Source: Nostoc sp. FACHB-152 (GTDB lineage Bacteria > Cyanobacteriota > Cyanobacteriia > Cyanobacteriales > Nostocaceae). From it: a DNA stretch of 46,841 bases. The position numbers and the translations under genes were made by a program. This document shows positions 25,792-30,869 of the stretch, piece by piece. The DNA lies in the NCBI RefSeq assembly GCF_014697475.1, contig NZ_JACJRV010000056.1, forward strand, positions 1 through 46,841, written 5' to 3'. The notes under the pieces were generated by a model. That model was given only the letters and a program-made list of their open reading frames with translations. It did no database searches and was not told where the DNA came from. Within the stretch, counting starts at the first letter, position 1; every line of letters begins with the position of its first letter.

Positions 25792-25823
25792 TGCAGTAAT
25801 GCAGTAATGCAGTAATGCAGTAT
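25792..25823. repeat. Four tandem 8-bp repeats TGCAGTA(A/T) (array 3)
   Basis: Four head-to-tail units begin immediately after the stop of the RHH gene. In total nine copies in the same orientation flank the partition operon, the expected design of an RHH-bound centromere. Confidence 0.75.
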
Positions 25824-25962
25824 TTAAGTAAATAAGTATTTATGAGGCGATGCGTGTAATACTGCGATCGCCTTTTCTAATGCTTGAAAGAGCTTGTGGT
25901 ACTGGTGCATTTGTGTTGGGTACGCTGCGATCAAGTCTTCTGGATGAACCACCACAAATGAA

Positions 25963-25992
25963 GGCGATGGCTCCACCCGCCGTAGGCATCGC
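25963..25992. repeat. Small dispersed repeat in the tRNA-array/partition spacer
   Basis: GGCGATGGCTCCACCCGCCG and the following TAGGCATCGC belong to the same family as 12724-12745 and 30652-30680. It lies between the partition locus and the end of the tRNA array; the rest of 25824-26077 shows nothing else. Confidence 0.5.
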
Positions 25993-26077
25993 AGAAATAA
26001 TCCACCAGGGAGGTACTGCCCCTCCTATGACTGTGTTATCAGCACAGCGCCTCACTTTTCGGCTTCTGGTGGAAGGC

Positions 26078-26159
26078 GGAAGATGGAAGAATCGAACTCC
26101 CAGGTATTACCCTGCTCTAGTTTTCAAGACTAGTTGCCCTCCCTTGAGCAGCATCTTCC
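26078..26159 (-). tRNA. tRNA-Ser(UGA)
   Basis: Acceptor GGAAGAT/ATCTTCC, anticodon loop CTTGAAA, long class II variable arm and T loop TTCGATT. The structure looks normal. It is the last tRNA of the array, and no CCA is encoded. Confidence 0.9.
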
Positions 26160-26166
26160 ATTTAGG

Positions 26167-26241
26167 GGTGTCTGGCGGGACTTGAACCCGTTATGACTGG
26201 TTCCACAAACCAGCGCCGCGACCGCTTTGGCTTCAGACACC
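26167..26241 (-). tRNA. tRNA-His(GUG)
   Basis: Acceptor GTGTCTG/CAGACAC, loop TTGTGGA, encoded G-1 opposite C73, as required by HisRS. Normal cloverleaf. Confidence 0.92.
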
Positions 26242-26246
26242 ATCAG

Positions 26247-26321
26247 TGGAGCCAAGGGGATTTGAACCCCTAACCTCCTGTGTGCAAGACAGGCGCTCTA
26301 GCCATTTAGAGCTATGACCCC
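26247..26321 (-). tRNA. tRNA-Ala(UGC)
   Basis: Loop CTTGCAC. The acceptor carries the G3:U70 pair that specifies alanine, with A73. Normal T arm AGGGG/CCCCT. Confidence 0.92.
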
Positions 26322-26324
26322 ATG

Positions 26325-26399
26325 TGGCAGGAGTGAAGGGACTCGAACCCCTACAAATCGATTTAGAAGATCGATGCCCATCCATTAGGCGACACTCCC
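26325..26399 (-). tRNA. tRNA-Arg(UCU), CCA encoded
   Basis: Loop CTTCTAA on a 5-bp stem, G1:U72 wobble, G73 and a genomic CCA. The D loop is short but the T arm is normal. Confidence 0.88.
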
Positions 26400-26405
26400 A
26401 TCAAT

Positions 26406-26481
26406 TGGTAGCCCTGACAGGAATTGAAAGAGCGACTTCCTCTTTGTAAGAGAGGCACTCTCCCCACTGAGTTACAGGGCT
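26406..26481 (-). tRNA. tRNA-Val(UAC) with a broken T stem, CCA encoded
   Basis: Acceptor AGCCCTG/CAGGGCT, loop CTTACAA, A73 and CCA. The T stem should be 5 bp, but GCTCT faces CCTGT, leaving three consecutive mismatches next to the loop (positions 51-53). The same defect occurs in the Thr and Phe genes of this array. Confidence 0.75.
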
Positions 26482-26486
26482 ATGAA

Positions 26487-26558
26487 AGCGAGTGATGGGA
26501 CTCGAACCCATACGCTGAGTGTGGCGCACTCAGATGCTAGCCACTACATCACACCCGC
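26487..26558 (-). tRNA. tRNA-Gly(GCC)
   Basis: Acceptor GCGGGTG/CACTCGC, loop GCGCCAC, U73, normal T arm. No CCA. Confidence 0.9.
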
Positions 26559-26582
26559 ATTGACGAACTTATAAGGTTCAGA

Positions 26583-26610
26583 GCGATTGCCTTCGGCACG
26601 CTACGCGAAC
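26583..26610. repeat. Small dispersed repeat abutting tRNA-Gly(UCC)
   Basis: GCGATTGCCTTCGGCACG followed by CTACGCGAAC. It shares the 13-mer ACGCTACGCGAAC with the insertion at 27667-27679. Its last bases supply part of the 3' acceptor strand of the tRNA-Gly(UCC) gene, so the repeat has replaced or overlaps the original end. Confidence 0.65.
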
Positions 26611-26674
26611 GACGAGACTCGAACTCGTACCGTGAGTTTGGAAGACTCTGATGCTGCCTTTACACCACGACCGC
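26604..26674 (-). tRNA. tRNA-Gly(UCC), 3' end overlapped by a dispersed repeat
   Basis: Loop CTTCCAA, T arm ACGAG/CTCGT. The acceptor 5' strand GCGGTCG pairs with CGTTCGC except position 5:68 (T:T); the CGTTCGC strand is part of the repeat at 26583-26610. The D and anticodon arms closely resemble those of tRNA-Trp at 28326. Confidence 0.75.
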
Positions 26675-26682
26675 ACTAATTA

Positions 26683-26756
<74 letters not shown>

Positions 26757-26790
26757 AAAAGCAGACGGCGGGGACAGTCTGTATACTGGA

Positions 26791-26862
26791 CGCGGGGGTG
26801 AGAGTTGCACTCACCGTTTGCAGCTTATGAGACTGCCGAGCCGCTCTTGCTCTATCCCCGCA
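26791..26862 (-). tRNA. tRNA-Met-like (CAU)
   Basis: Loop CTCATAA, acceptor TGCGGGG/CCCCGCG with U1:G72, D stem GAGC/GCTC as in initiators (A11:U24), but no three G:C pairs in the anticodon stem. The T loop reads TGCAACT, with G in place of U55. A CAU anticodon could also be Ile after lysidine modification. It directly abuts tRNA-Leu(UAA) with no spacer. Confidence 0.7.
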
Positions 26863-26936
26863 TACCCCTGACAGGAATCGAACCTGCAACAAACCCGGTT
26901 TAAGCGGGCTACGTCTGCCAATTGCGTCACAGGGGT
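26863..26936 (-). tRNA. tRNA-Leu(UAA) with a short variable loop
   Basis: Acceptor ACCCCTG/CAGGGGT, A73, loop CTTAAAC, T arm GCAGG/CCTGT. The D arm is leucine-like (3-bp stem, 11-nt loop), but the variable region is only 5 nt; bacterial tRNA-Leu normally has a long arm. Confidence 0.75.
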
Positions 26937-26942
26937 AAAATT

Positions 26943-27017
26943 TGGTGGGCGCTACAGGGGTCGAACCTGTGTCAGCCTGATTAAGAGTCAGGAGCATAAC
27001 CGTTCTGCCAAACGCCC
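26943..27017 (-). tRNA. tRNA-Lys(CUU), CCA encoded
   Basis: Acceptor GGGCGTT/AGCGCCC, A73, genomic CCA, loop CTCTTAA, T arm ACAGG/CCTGT. Confidence 0.88.
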
Positions 27018-27033
27018 ATGTTTATTTGATATT

Positions 27034-27108
27034 TGGTGGGTCGCCCAGGGGTTGAACCTGGATAAGTCCGCTTAAAAGGCGGCTGCATACCCGCTCTGCC
27101 AACGACCC
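27034..27108 (-). tRNA. tRNA-Lys(UUU), CCA encoded
   Basis: Acceptor GGGTCGT/GCGACCC, A73, CCA, loop CTTTTAA. Closely similar to the neighbouring tRNA-Lys(CUU), suggesting tandem duplication with an anticodon change. Confidence 0.88.
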
Positions 27109-27112
27109 AAAT

Positions 27113-27190
27113 TGGTACTCCCGACAAGAGTTGAAAGAGTAAGAATTCCGTATTTCAAACGGAAGCGTTTACCAATTTCACTACAGGAGT
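27113..27190 (-). tRNA. tRNA-Phe(GAA) with Leu-like D arm and broken T stem, CCA encoded
   Basis: Acceptor ACTCCTG/CGGGAGT identical to that of tRNA-Leu(CAA) at 27369, loop TTGAAAT, A73, CCA. The T-stem strands ACTCT and CTTGT fail to pair at 51-53. The body looks derived from the Leu-type genes of the array. Confidence 0.7.
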
Positions 27191-27195
27191 ATGGT

Positions 27196-27209
27196 TGGGC
27201 AATTGCCCA
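27196..27209. repeat. Perfect 14-bp palindrome in a tRNA spacer
   Basis: TGGGCAATTGCCCA lies between tRNA-Phe and tRNA-Leu(UAG). As RNA it would self-pair and could guide processing or dimerise. Confidence 0.5.
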
Positions 27210-27210
27210 G

Positions 27211-27284
27211 TACCCTTGGTGGGAGTCGAACCCACAAAATCTGGTTTCTAAGACCAGCACGTTTGCCAGTTTCGTCACAAGGGC
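27211..27284 (-). tRNA. tRNA-Leu(UAG) with a short variable loop
   Basis: Acceptor GCCCTTG/CAAGGGT, A73, loop CTTAGAA, T arm GTGGG/CCCAC, 5-nt variable loop instead of a long arm. No CCA. Confidence 0.78.
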
Positions 27285-27290
27285 AAATGG

Positions 27291-27364
27291 TCGGGATGGT
27301 AGGATTTGAACCTACGGCTCCTTGTCCCCAAAACAAGGCTTCTAGACCACTGAATTACATCCCG
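27291..27364 (-). tRNA. tRNA-Pro(UGG)
   Basis: Acceptor CGGGATG/CATCCCG with C1:G72 and A73, loop TTTGGGG, normal D and T arms. Confidence 0.9.
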
Positions 27365-27368
27365 ATAT

Positions 27369-27446
27369 TGGTACTCCCGGTGGGATTTGAACCCACACAC
27401 AGACTGTTTTTGAGACAGCCGCCTCTTCCAATTGGGCTACAGGAGT
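27369..27446 (-). tRNA. tRNA-Leu(CAA) with a short variable loop, CCA encoded
   Basis: Acceptor ACTCCTG/CGGGAGT, A73, CCA, loop CTCAAAA, T arm GTGGG/CCCAC, about 6-nt variable loop. Confidence 0.78.
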
Positions 27447-27451
27447 ATAGG

Positions 27452-27525
27452 CTGGGAAGGAAGGAATTGAACCCTCAAACTTCGCATTCAAAGTGCGACG
27501 GCTTTGCCTGTTTGCCTACTTCCCA
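27452..27525 (-). tRNA. tRNA-Gln(UUG)
   Basis: Acceptor TGGGAAG/CTTCCCA with U1:A72 and G73, as expected for glutamine. Loop CTTTGAA. Confidence 0.88.
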
Positions 27526-27530
27526 ATAAA

Positions 27531-27606
<76 letters not shown>

Positions 27607-27615
27607 ATGTGCCAG

Positions 27616-27714
27616 TCCCCCAGGTCAGTATCGAACTGACGACCTCCTGTTCTTCTCCTATCGGAGACGCTACGCGAACAGACAGGCGCTACTACCAACT
27701 GAGCTACCAGGGGA
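27616..27714 (-). pseudogene. tRNA interrupted in the anticodon lo​op by a dispersed repeat
   Basis: Acceptor TCCCCTG/CTGGGGG, D arm GCTC..., anticodon stem CCTGT/ACAGG and T arm GTCAG/CTGAC are all present. Between the anticodon stem strands lie 31 nt instead of 7 (27651-27681). The extra sequence contains the dispersed repeat. The bases after CT read GTT, so Asn is possible, but an original Ile(GAU) or other G-starting anticodon cannot be excluded. No intron features are seen, so it is probably non-functional in decoding. Confidence 0.7.
27652..27679. repeat. Small dispersed repeat inside a tRNA anticodon loop
   Basis: It contains a 5-bp hairpin TCTCC-TATC-GGAGA and the 13-mer ACGCTACGCGAAC shared with 26598-26610. 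The unit resembles common Nostoc intergenic repeats. Confidence 0.65.
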
Positions 27715-27719
27715 TAAGG

Positions 27720-27793
27720 CGAGAACGGAGGGACTTGAACCCCCAACCTTCAGGTTCGTAATCTGAGATGCAATCCAGTTACACCACGTTCTC
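27720..27793 (-). tRNA. tRNA-Arg(ACG)
   Basis: Acceptor GAGAACG/CGTTCTC, G73, loop TTACGAA. A34 would need deamination to inosine to read all CGN codons it covers. Confidence 0.87.
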
Positions 27794-27799
27794 ATAAGG

Positions 27800-27887
27800 C
27801 GGAGAGAGAGGGAGTTGAACCCACAGTGAGATGCTGAATCCCACGACTGTTTAGCAAACAGCTTGCCCTGCCAATAGCAATCTCTCC
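27800..27887 (-). tRNA. tRNA-Ser(GCU)
   Basis: Acceptor GGAGAGA/TCTCTCC, G73, loop TTGCTAA, long variable arm. Class II structure retained. Confidence 0.88.
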
Positions 27888-27891
27888 ATAA

Positions 27892-27976
27892 TGGGCCGGG
27901 TAGGATTTGAACCTACGAAGCACATAGGCATCCGTTTTACAGACGGCTTCCTTCAACCGGACTTGGATACCGACCC
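27892..27976 (-). tRNA. tRNA-Tyr(GUA)
   Basis: Acceptor GGGTCGG/CCGGCCC, A73, loop CTGTAAA, long variable arm as usual for bacterial Tyr. Confidence 0.88.
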
Positions 27977-28015
27977 AAATCAACGTTCACTTTGCAGAAA
28001 TACATCCACAAGGGA

Positions 28016-28096
28016 TGGAGTGAAGGGGAATCGAACCCCTATCCAGCAAGCGTCCGTTTGTTGGTTTCGTTGCTGTCGATCGCCATTCGTCACCCC
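28016..28096 (-). ncRNA. tRNA-like gene without an anticodon arm; tmRNA-like ends
   Basis: Acceptor GGGGTGA/TCACTCC with G3:U70 and A73, and a perfect T arm AGGGG-TTCGATT-CCCCT. Between them no 5-bp anticodon stem with a 7-nt loop exists. Instead CAGCAA pairs with TTGCTG around a 20-nt loop. The 5' part GGCGATCGACAG followed by CGAAACC resembles the D-loop region of tmRNA, and G3:U70 is the alanine determinant used by tmRNA. A decayed tRNA-Ala or another interrupted tRNA is equally possible. Confidence 0.5.
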
Positions 28097-28103
28097 ATGA
28101 GGC

Positions 28104-28175
28104 AGTGCAGACGGGACTCGAACCCGCTAATTACACGCTTGAAAGACGTGCCGCTCGGCCACTTCGCTTCTGCAC
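28104..28175 (-). tRNA. tRNA-Glu(UUC)
   Basis: Acceptor GTGCAGA/TCTGCAC, loop CTTTCAA, T arm GCGGG/CCCGT. The discriminator is U where G is usual for glutamate. Confidence 0.82.
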
Positions 28176-28206
28176 CAAGAAAAAGATTTCTACCACATAC
28201 AAGTTT

Positions 28207-28304
28207 GAGAAGCTGTTTTTAACAGCCTCCAGGTTTGGCGGAGGCTGTAGGAGTCGAACCTACTTCGGTTTTTTTAGACCGATTAACCAATATGTAAGCT
28301 TCTC
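28207..28304 (-). pseudogene. tRNA-like gene with a hairpin inserted between T arm and acceptor, 8-nt A-rich anticodon loop
   Basis: GAGAAGCT at the 5' end pairs perfectly with AGCTTCTC at the 3' end. The T arm GTAGG-TTCGACT-CCTAC is perfect, but about 32 nt lie between it and the 3' acceptor strand, including a perfect 8-bp hairpin (28223-28247). The anticodon stem TCGGT/ACCGA encloses CTAAAAAA, 8 nt, so the anticodon (AAA or a 4-base reading) is uncertain. Insertion or aberrant rearrangement is likely. Confidence 0.55.
28223..28247. repeat. Perfect 8-bp hairpin inserted in a tRNA-like gene
   Basis: CAGCCTCC and GGAGGCTG flank a 9-nt loop. It splits the T arm from the acceptor of the surrounding tRNA-like gene. 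Confidence 0.6.
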
Positions 28305-28325
28305 GTGTTAGGACACGCAGTAGAA

Positions 28326-28396
28326 CGCACAGACAAGGATTTGAACCCTGACCAAAGGTTTTGGAGACCCTGATGCTGCCGTTACACCATCTGTGC
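28326..28396 (-). tRNA. tRNA-Trp(CCA)
   Basis: Acceptor GCACAGA/TCTGTGC, G73, loop CTCCAAA, T arm CAGGG/CCTTG. D and anticodon arms are similar to tRNA-Gly(UCC) at 26604. Confidence 0.88.
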
Positions 28397-28399
28397 ATT

Positions 28400-28474
28400 T
28401 GGTAGCAGCGATGGGAGTTGAACCCATATACTCTCGGTTATGAGCCGAGTACCTTGCCGTTAGGTGACGCTGCA
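28400..28474 (-). tRNA. tRNA-Met(CAU), CCA encoded, 1:72 mismatch
   Basis: Loop CTCATAA on CTCGG/CCGAG, T arm ATGGG/CCCAT, A73, CCA. The acceptor TGCAGCG faces CGCTGCT, leaving U1 opposite U72 unpaired, which is an initiator-like trait. Elongator, initiator or Ile(CAU) cannot be told apart. Confidence 0.8.
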
Positions 28475-28479
28475 ACGTC

Positions 28480-28554
28480 TGGAGTCCAGGGCGAGAATTG
28501 AACTCGCTGGGGGAGGTTTTGCAGACCAACACCCTACCATTAGGCGACCTGGAC
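28480..28554 (-). tRNA. tRNA-Cys(GCA), CCA encoded
   Basis: Acceptor GTCCAGG/CCTGGAC, U73 (cysteine determinant), CCA, loop CTGCAAA. The lower two anticodon-stem pairs are mismatched. Confidence 0.83.
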
Positions 28555-28559
28555 ATATT

Positions 28560-28636
28560 TGGAAGCCGTGACGAGAGTTGCACTCGCTTCTCTCTGAGTG
28601 AGAACAAGAGCGACTTTTCTATTCGTCCACAAGGCT
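28560..28636 (-). tRNA. Degenerate tRNA, probably Glu(CUC), CCA encoded
   Basis: Acceptor AGCCTTG/CACGGCT with one mismatch, U73, CCA, T stem GCGAG/CTCGT. The best anticodon arm is TCTTG-TTCTCAC-TCAGA, with one mismatch and a wobble. The T loop TGCAACT has G in place of U55, as in tRNA-Met at 26791. Confidence 0.5.
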
Positions 28637-28639
28637 ACA

Positions 28640-28715
28640 CGGGGATGATGGGATTTGAACCCACGTTATGAAGCTCGACAGGCGACTGCTTTAAACCGGA
28701 CTAAGCTACACCCCC
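28640..28715 (-). tRNA. tRNA-Asp(GUC), first gene of the array
   Basis: Acceptor GGGGGTG/CATCCCC, G73 (aspartate determinant), loop CTGTCGA, D stem GCTT/AAGC. Two mismatches occur in the anticodon stem. It is about 80 nt downstream of the predicted transcription start. Confidence 0.82.
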
Positions 28716-28781
28716 ACGTTGGGTGGCAATTATTCAGTTTTCATGGTTCTGAGGTGTTTGCTCTATGCCTTGTTGAGAGGC

Positions 28782-28798
28782 TGTAGTGCTTTACTACA
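28782..28798. promoter_or_regulatory. Inverted repeat at the start of tRNA-array transcription
   Basis: TGTAGT and ACTACA are separated by 5 bases and overlap the expected +1 of the promoter at 28802-28830. Related TGTAG words lie further upstream. A repressor site is likely; the protein is unknown. Confidence 0.45.
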
Positions 28799-28801
28799 TT
28801 T

Positions 28802-28830
28802 ATGCTACATAATGTATTACAAAGTGTCAA
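28802..28830 (-). promoter_or_regulatory. Promoter of the tRNA array
   Basis: On the minus strand TTGACA (28830-28825), a 17-bp spacer and TAGCAT (28807-28802) form a good sigma-70-type promoter. It reads into the array and lies between the HNH gene stop and the first tRNA. Confidence 0.6.
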
Positions 28831-28915
28831 GGGCGTACTACAAAATTTTTTTGAGAAGTGAGAGGACATTGTGATGTAATTGCGGTATTGTCCTCTCTGA
28901 CTAGGATTGAGTAAA

Positions 28916-29452
28916 TTACTCAGATTCACTCAGGCGTTGTGCGTTCCAAAATTGTTCAGCAAATGCAACTGCTGGGTGAATTGGGGCTTTGGGCTTGGTT
29001 TTCAGTATCATTCCTGCTTCATGCGGCAAGCGATCGCTCTTGGTTGAGTTGCATTTTTCACACGCTGTGACAACGTTGTCCCAGGTATGCTGTCCACCCT
29101 TTGAGCGGGGGATTACATGGTCAAGCGTTAAATGCTTGGTGCTACCGCAGTATTGGCAGGTGTGGTTGTCTCGTCGCAAAACTTCACGACGGTTTACAGG
29201 CGGTACTTTCCAATGACGTTCGGGATTGCCAACGGTTAAGCGGATGTGTTCGGGTACTTGTAATACAACACTGGGAGAACGTACTTCCCACTGTTTTGTA
29301 GTACCAAAATTCACAGACTCTGCTTGACCTGTGACTAATAGCACTATTGCCCGTTTAATGTTGATGCGTGCTAGTGGTAGGTAGTTTTTAGAGAACACCA
29401 CCACTGAGTTTTGTAATATGTGTGGTTGCCTAAAAGGTGGTTGAGCTTCCAT
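28916..29452 (-). CDS. HNH endonuclease
   Basis: 178 residues from the ATG at 29452 (MEAQPPFRQPH), preferred over an upstream GTG because AGGAG sits 8 nt before it. The C-terminal half has the zinc-type HNH: CQYCG, then LTLDHVIPRSKGG, NVVTACEKCN. The N-terminal half (ILQNSVVVFSKNYLPLARIN) is that of the widespread cyanobacterial HNH family. It lies directly upstream of the tRNA array. Whether it is a housekeeping nuclease or serves the array is unknown. Confidence 0.8.
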   Translation of the reverse strand: MEAQPPFRQPHILQNSVVVFSKNYLPLARINIKRAIVLLVTGQAESVNFGTTKQWEVRSPSVVLQVPEHIRLTVGNPERHWKVPPVNRREVLRRDNHTCQYCGSTKHLTLDHVIPRSKGGQHTWDNVVTACEKCNSTKSDRLPHEAGMILKTKPKAPIHPAVAFAEQFWNAQRLSESE

Positions 29453-29465
29453 GTGATTCACTCCT

Positions 29466-29508
29466 AAAAAAATAACCCCCGCCTCTGGATGAAAAGAAGC
29501 GGGGGTTA
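29466..29508 (-). terminator. Terminator/attenuator directly before the HNH ribosome site
   Basis: TAACCCCCGC (29473-29482) and GCGGGGGTTA (29499-29508) form a perfect 10-bp stem followed on the minus strand by seven T. The T run abuts AGGAG of the HNH gene. Transcripts from upstream would stop here unless anti-terminated. Confidence 0.7.
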
Positions 29509-29528
29509 GGTCATCGATACTTTTGTCC

Positions 29529-29744
29529 CTATGTTGGTGCTAGACATCTGCACCTCCCGCTCTGAATAAGTTGATCTGGATTCAGCCATTCAGCAATTGC
29601 TCCTAAAATGCCAACACTTGCAGATTTACCGCCGCCACAGCGATATGTACCCTCAAACGCAAACAGCGCAACAACTCTGCCTAAACCCTTGTTGGGTTGG
29701 CAATGTATCGCGCTACTAATGGTTAAGGACAATCTGCGGCTCAT
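29529..29744 (-). CDS. Possible small protein, 71 aa
   Basis: From an ATG at 29744: MSRRLSLTISSAIHCQPNKG, then a Gly/Cys-containing stretch (GTYRCGGGKSAS) and a helix. No family recognised and the ribosome site is weak. It lies between the RHH protein gene and the HNH attenuator on the same strand. It could be non-coding. Confidence 0.3.
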   Translation of the reverse strand: MSRRLSLTISSAIHCQPNKGLGRVVALFAFEGTYRCGGGKSASVGILGAIAEWLNPDQLIQSGRCRCLAPT

Positions 29745-29876
29745 TGAATGCTTGTAGTATTTGTAATGGATAATTATTTTAATAATACAGTTGTAGTATG
29801 TATTTGTCCACCGCACAGTTCTCTTGGATGAAGAGGGCGATCGCAGTTAACCCACTGATTTGCTTTCGATTGGAGT

Positions 29877-30437
29877 TTACTTGATGGGATGGTAAAGTCC
29901 ATCATCTTGATAGCGCCACGCTGTACTACTTGGATCTCGATTGCGGCTCCAACTCTCAAATTCAGATTGACTTTTACTTTTTTGCTCACGCGCCAGGGTA
30001 GCCGTATCAACTCCCAATCTTTTAGCTAAATTCTCTGCTAGGAATGGTTGAAGTTCTATTGATTGGGGAACTTGGCTATTGTACGGGTAAGCCTGCCTTC
30101 TTGCACTTTTGTAGCGCTGCCCTTCTAATTGGGTTAGCCTAGTTGCCAAAGTTTCTAGCCTTTGTTCTAGGCTGCTCAACCGTTGGGAATGCTGCCCTAA
30201 TTTATTATCTACACGGGATTCTACACCATTAGCAAGACGGTCTAATTCTGTTTCTAGTTGGGAAAGACGGGTTTCTACATCAGTTTCCATACCATCTACT
30301 TCACCCAGGACGTAACGTAGACCCTGAATCACTAAATCTGTGGCAGTGGTGTTGCGCTCTTTGGCTGCGGCTCTGAGCGCTTCGACTAAGGGCTTGGGTA
30401 GTTTGAAGTTGATTGATTCCCGTTCAACTTTCGCCAT
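29877..30437 (-). CDS. Ribbon-helix-helix protein with a long coiled coil
   Basis: 186 residues. The first 45 (INFKLPKPLVEALRAAAKER then NTTATDLVIQGLRYVL) form an RHH DNA-binding unit. Residues about 52-108 are a heptad coiled coil (TRLSQLETELDRLANGVESR and on). The tail is Ser/Gln rich. The layout suits a plasmid partition or copy-control DNA-binding protein. It does not adjoin an ATPase gene. Confidence 0.6.
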   Translation of the reverse strand: MAKVERESINFKLPKPLVEALRAAAKERNTTATDLVIQGLRYVLGEVDGMETDVETRLSQLETELDRLANGVESRVDNKLGQHSQRLSSLEQRLETLATRLTQLEGQRYKSARRQAYPYNSQVPQSIELQPFLAENLAKRLGVDTATLAREQKSKSQSEFESWSRNRDPSSTAWRYQDDGLYHPIK

Positions 30438-30869
30438 TTCTACACTTGGTTATACACATCCGGTGTAGACAGTTTACCGCTTTGTGATGGCTTTTCCCCC
30501 AGAACTGGGAGCGATGATCAAAGACCCGCCTTTAGAGCGGAACGCTCCGCGAACGGCAATTGCGCGGAACGCAGTGCAATCATGCAATCACAGCTTGGAG
30601 AGGCGAGACAGATCGGGCGTAGAGGTTGTTACATTCTCGACGCTTGACTGTGTGTGATGGCGCAGCCCGCCGCAGGCATCACCTGACGGGGTAATGGGAG
30701 GCTGGATTGTCGCGTCACCACCCATCAATATTTCTTCCACCCACCCCGGCGCTGCTGGGTGCAGTTTGCTCTAATTAATCGTAACTAGGAATAATTACGG
30801 CTAATTTAGGTAAATTTATCAATAGTATGTGCTGTTTTTTTCTATGAAACATTCCCTGATGATAATTTA
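30438..30869. other. Intergenic region with dispersed repeats
   Basis: 432 bases without a gene. GCGGAACGCTCCGCGAACGG (around 30537-30556) and GTGATGGCGCAGCCCGCCGC with GCAGGCATCAC (30652-30680) belong to Nostoc dispersed-repeat families, and GGCAATTGC is palindromic. Nothing else was recognised. Confidence 0.5.

Noticed and set aside
27616-27714. Group I intron in a tRNA anticodon loop, as known for cyanobacterial tRNA genes
   Set aside because: Only 24 extra bases are present and they match a dispersed repeat; a group I intron needs about 200 bases or more with conserved core elements.
29529-29816. Longer version (95 codons) of the small gene before HNH
   Set aside because: The extra N-terminal part is Tyr/Ile/Lys-rich from AT-rich DNA and lacks a ribosome site; the internal ATG is preferred and even that is doubtful.
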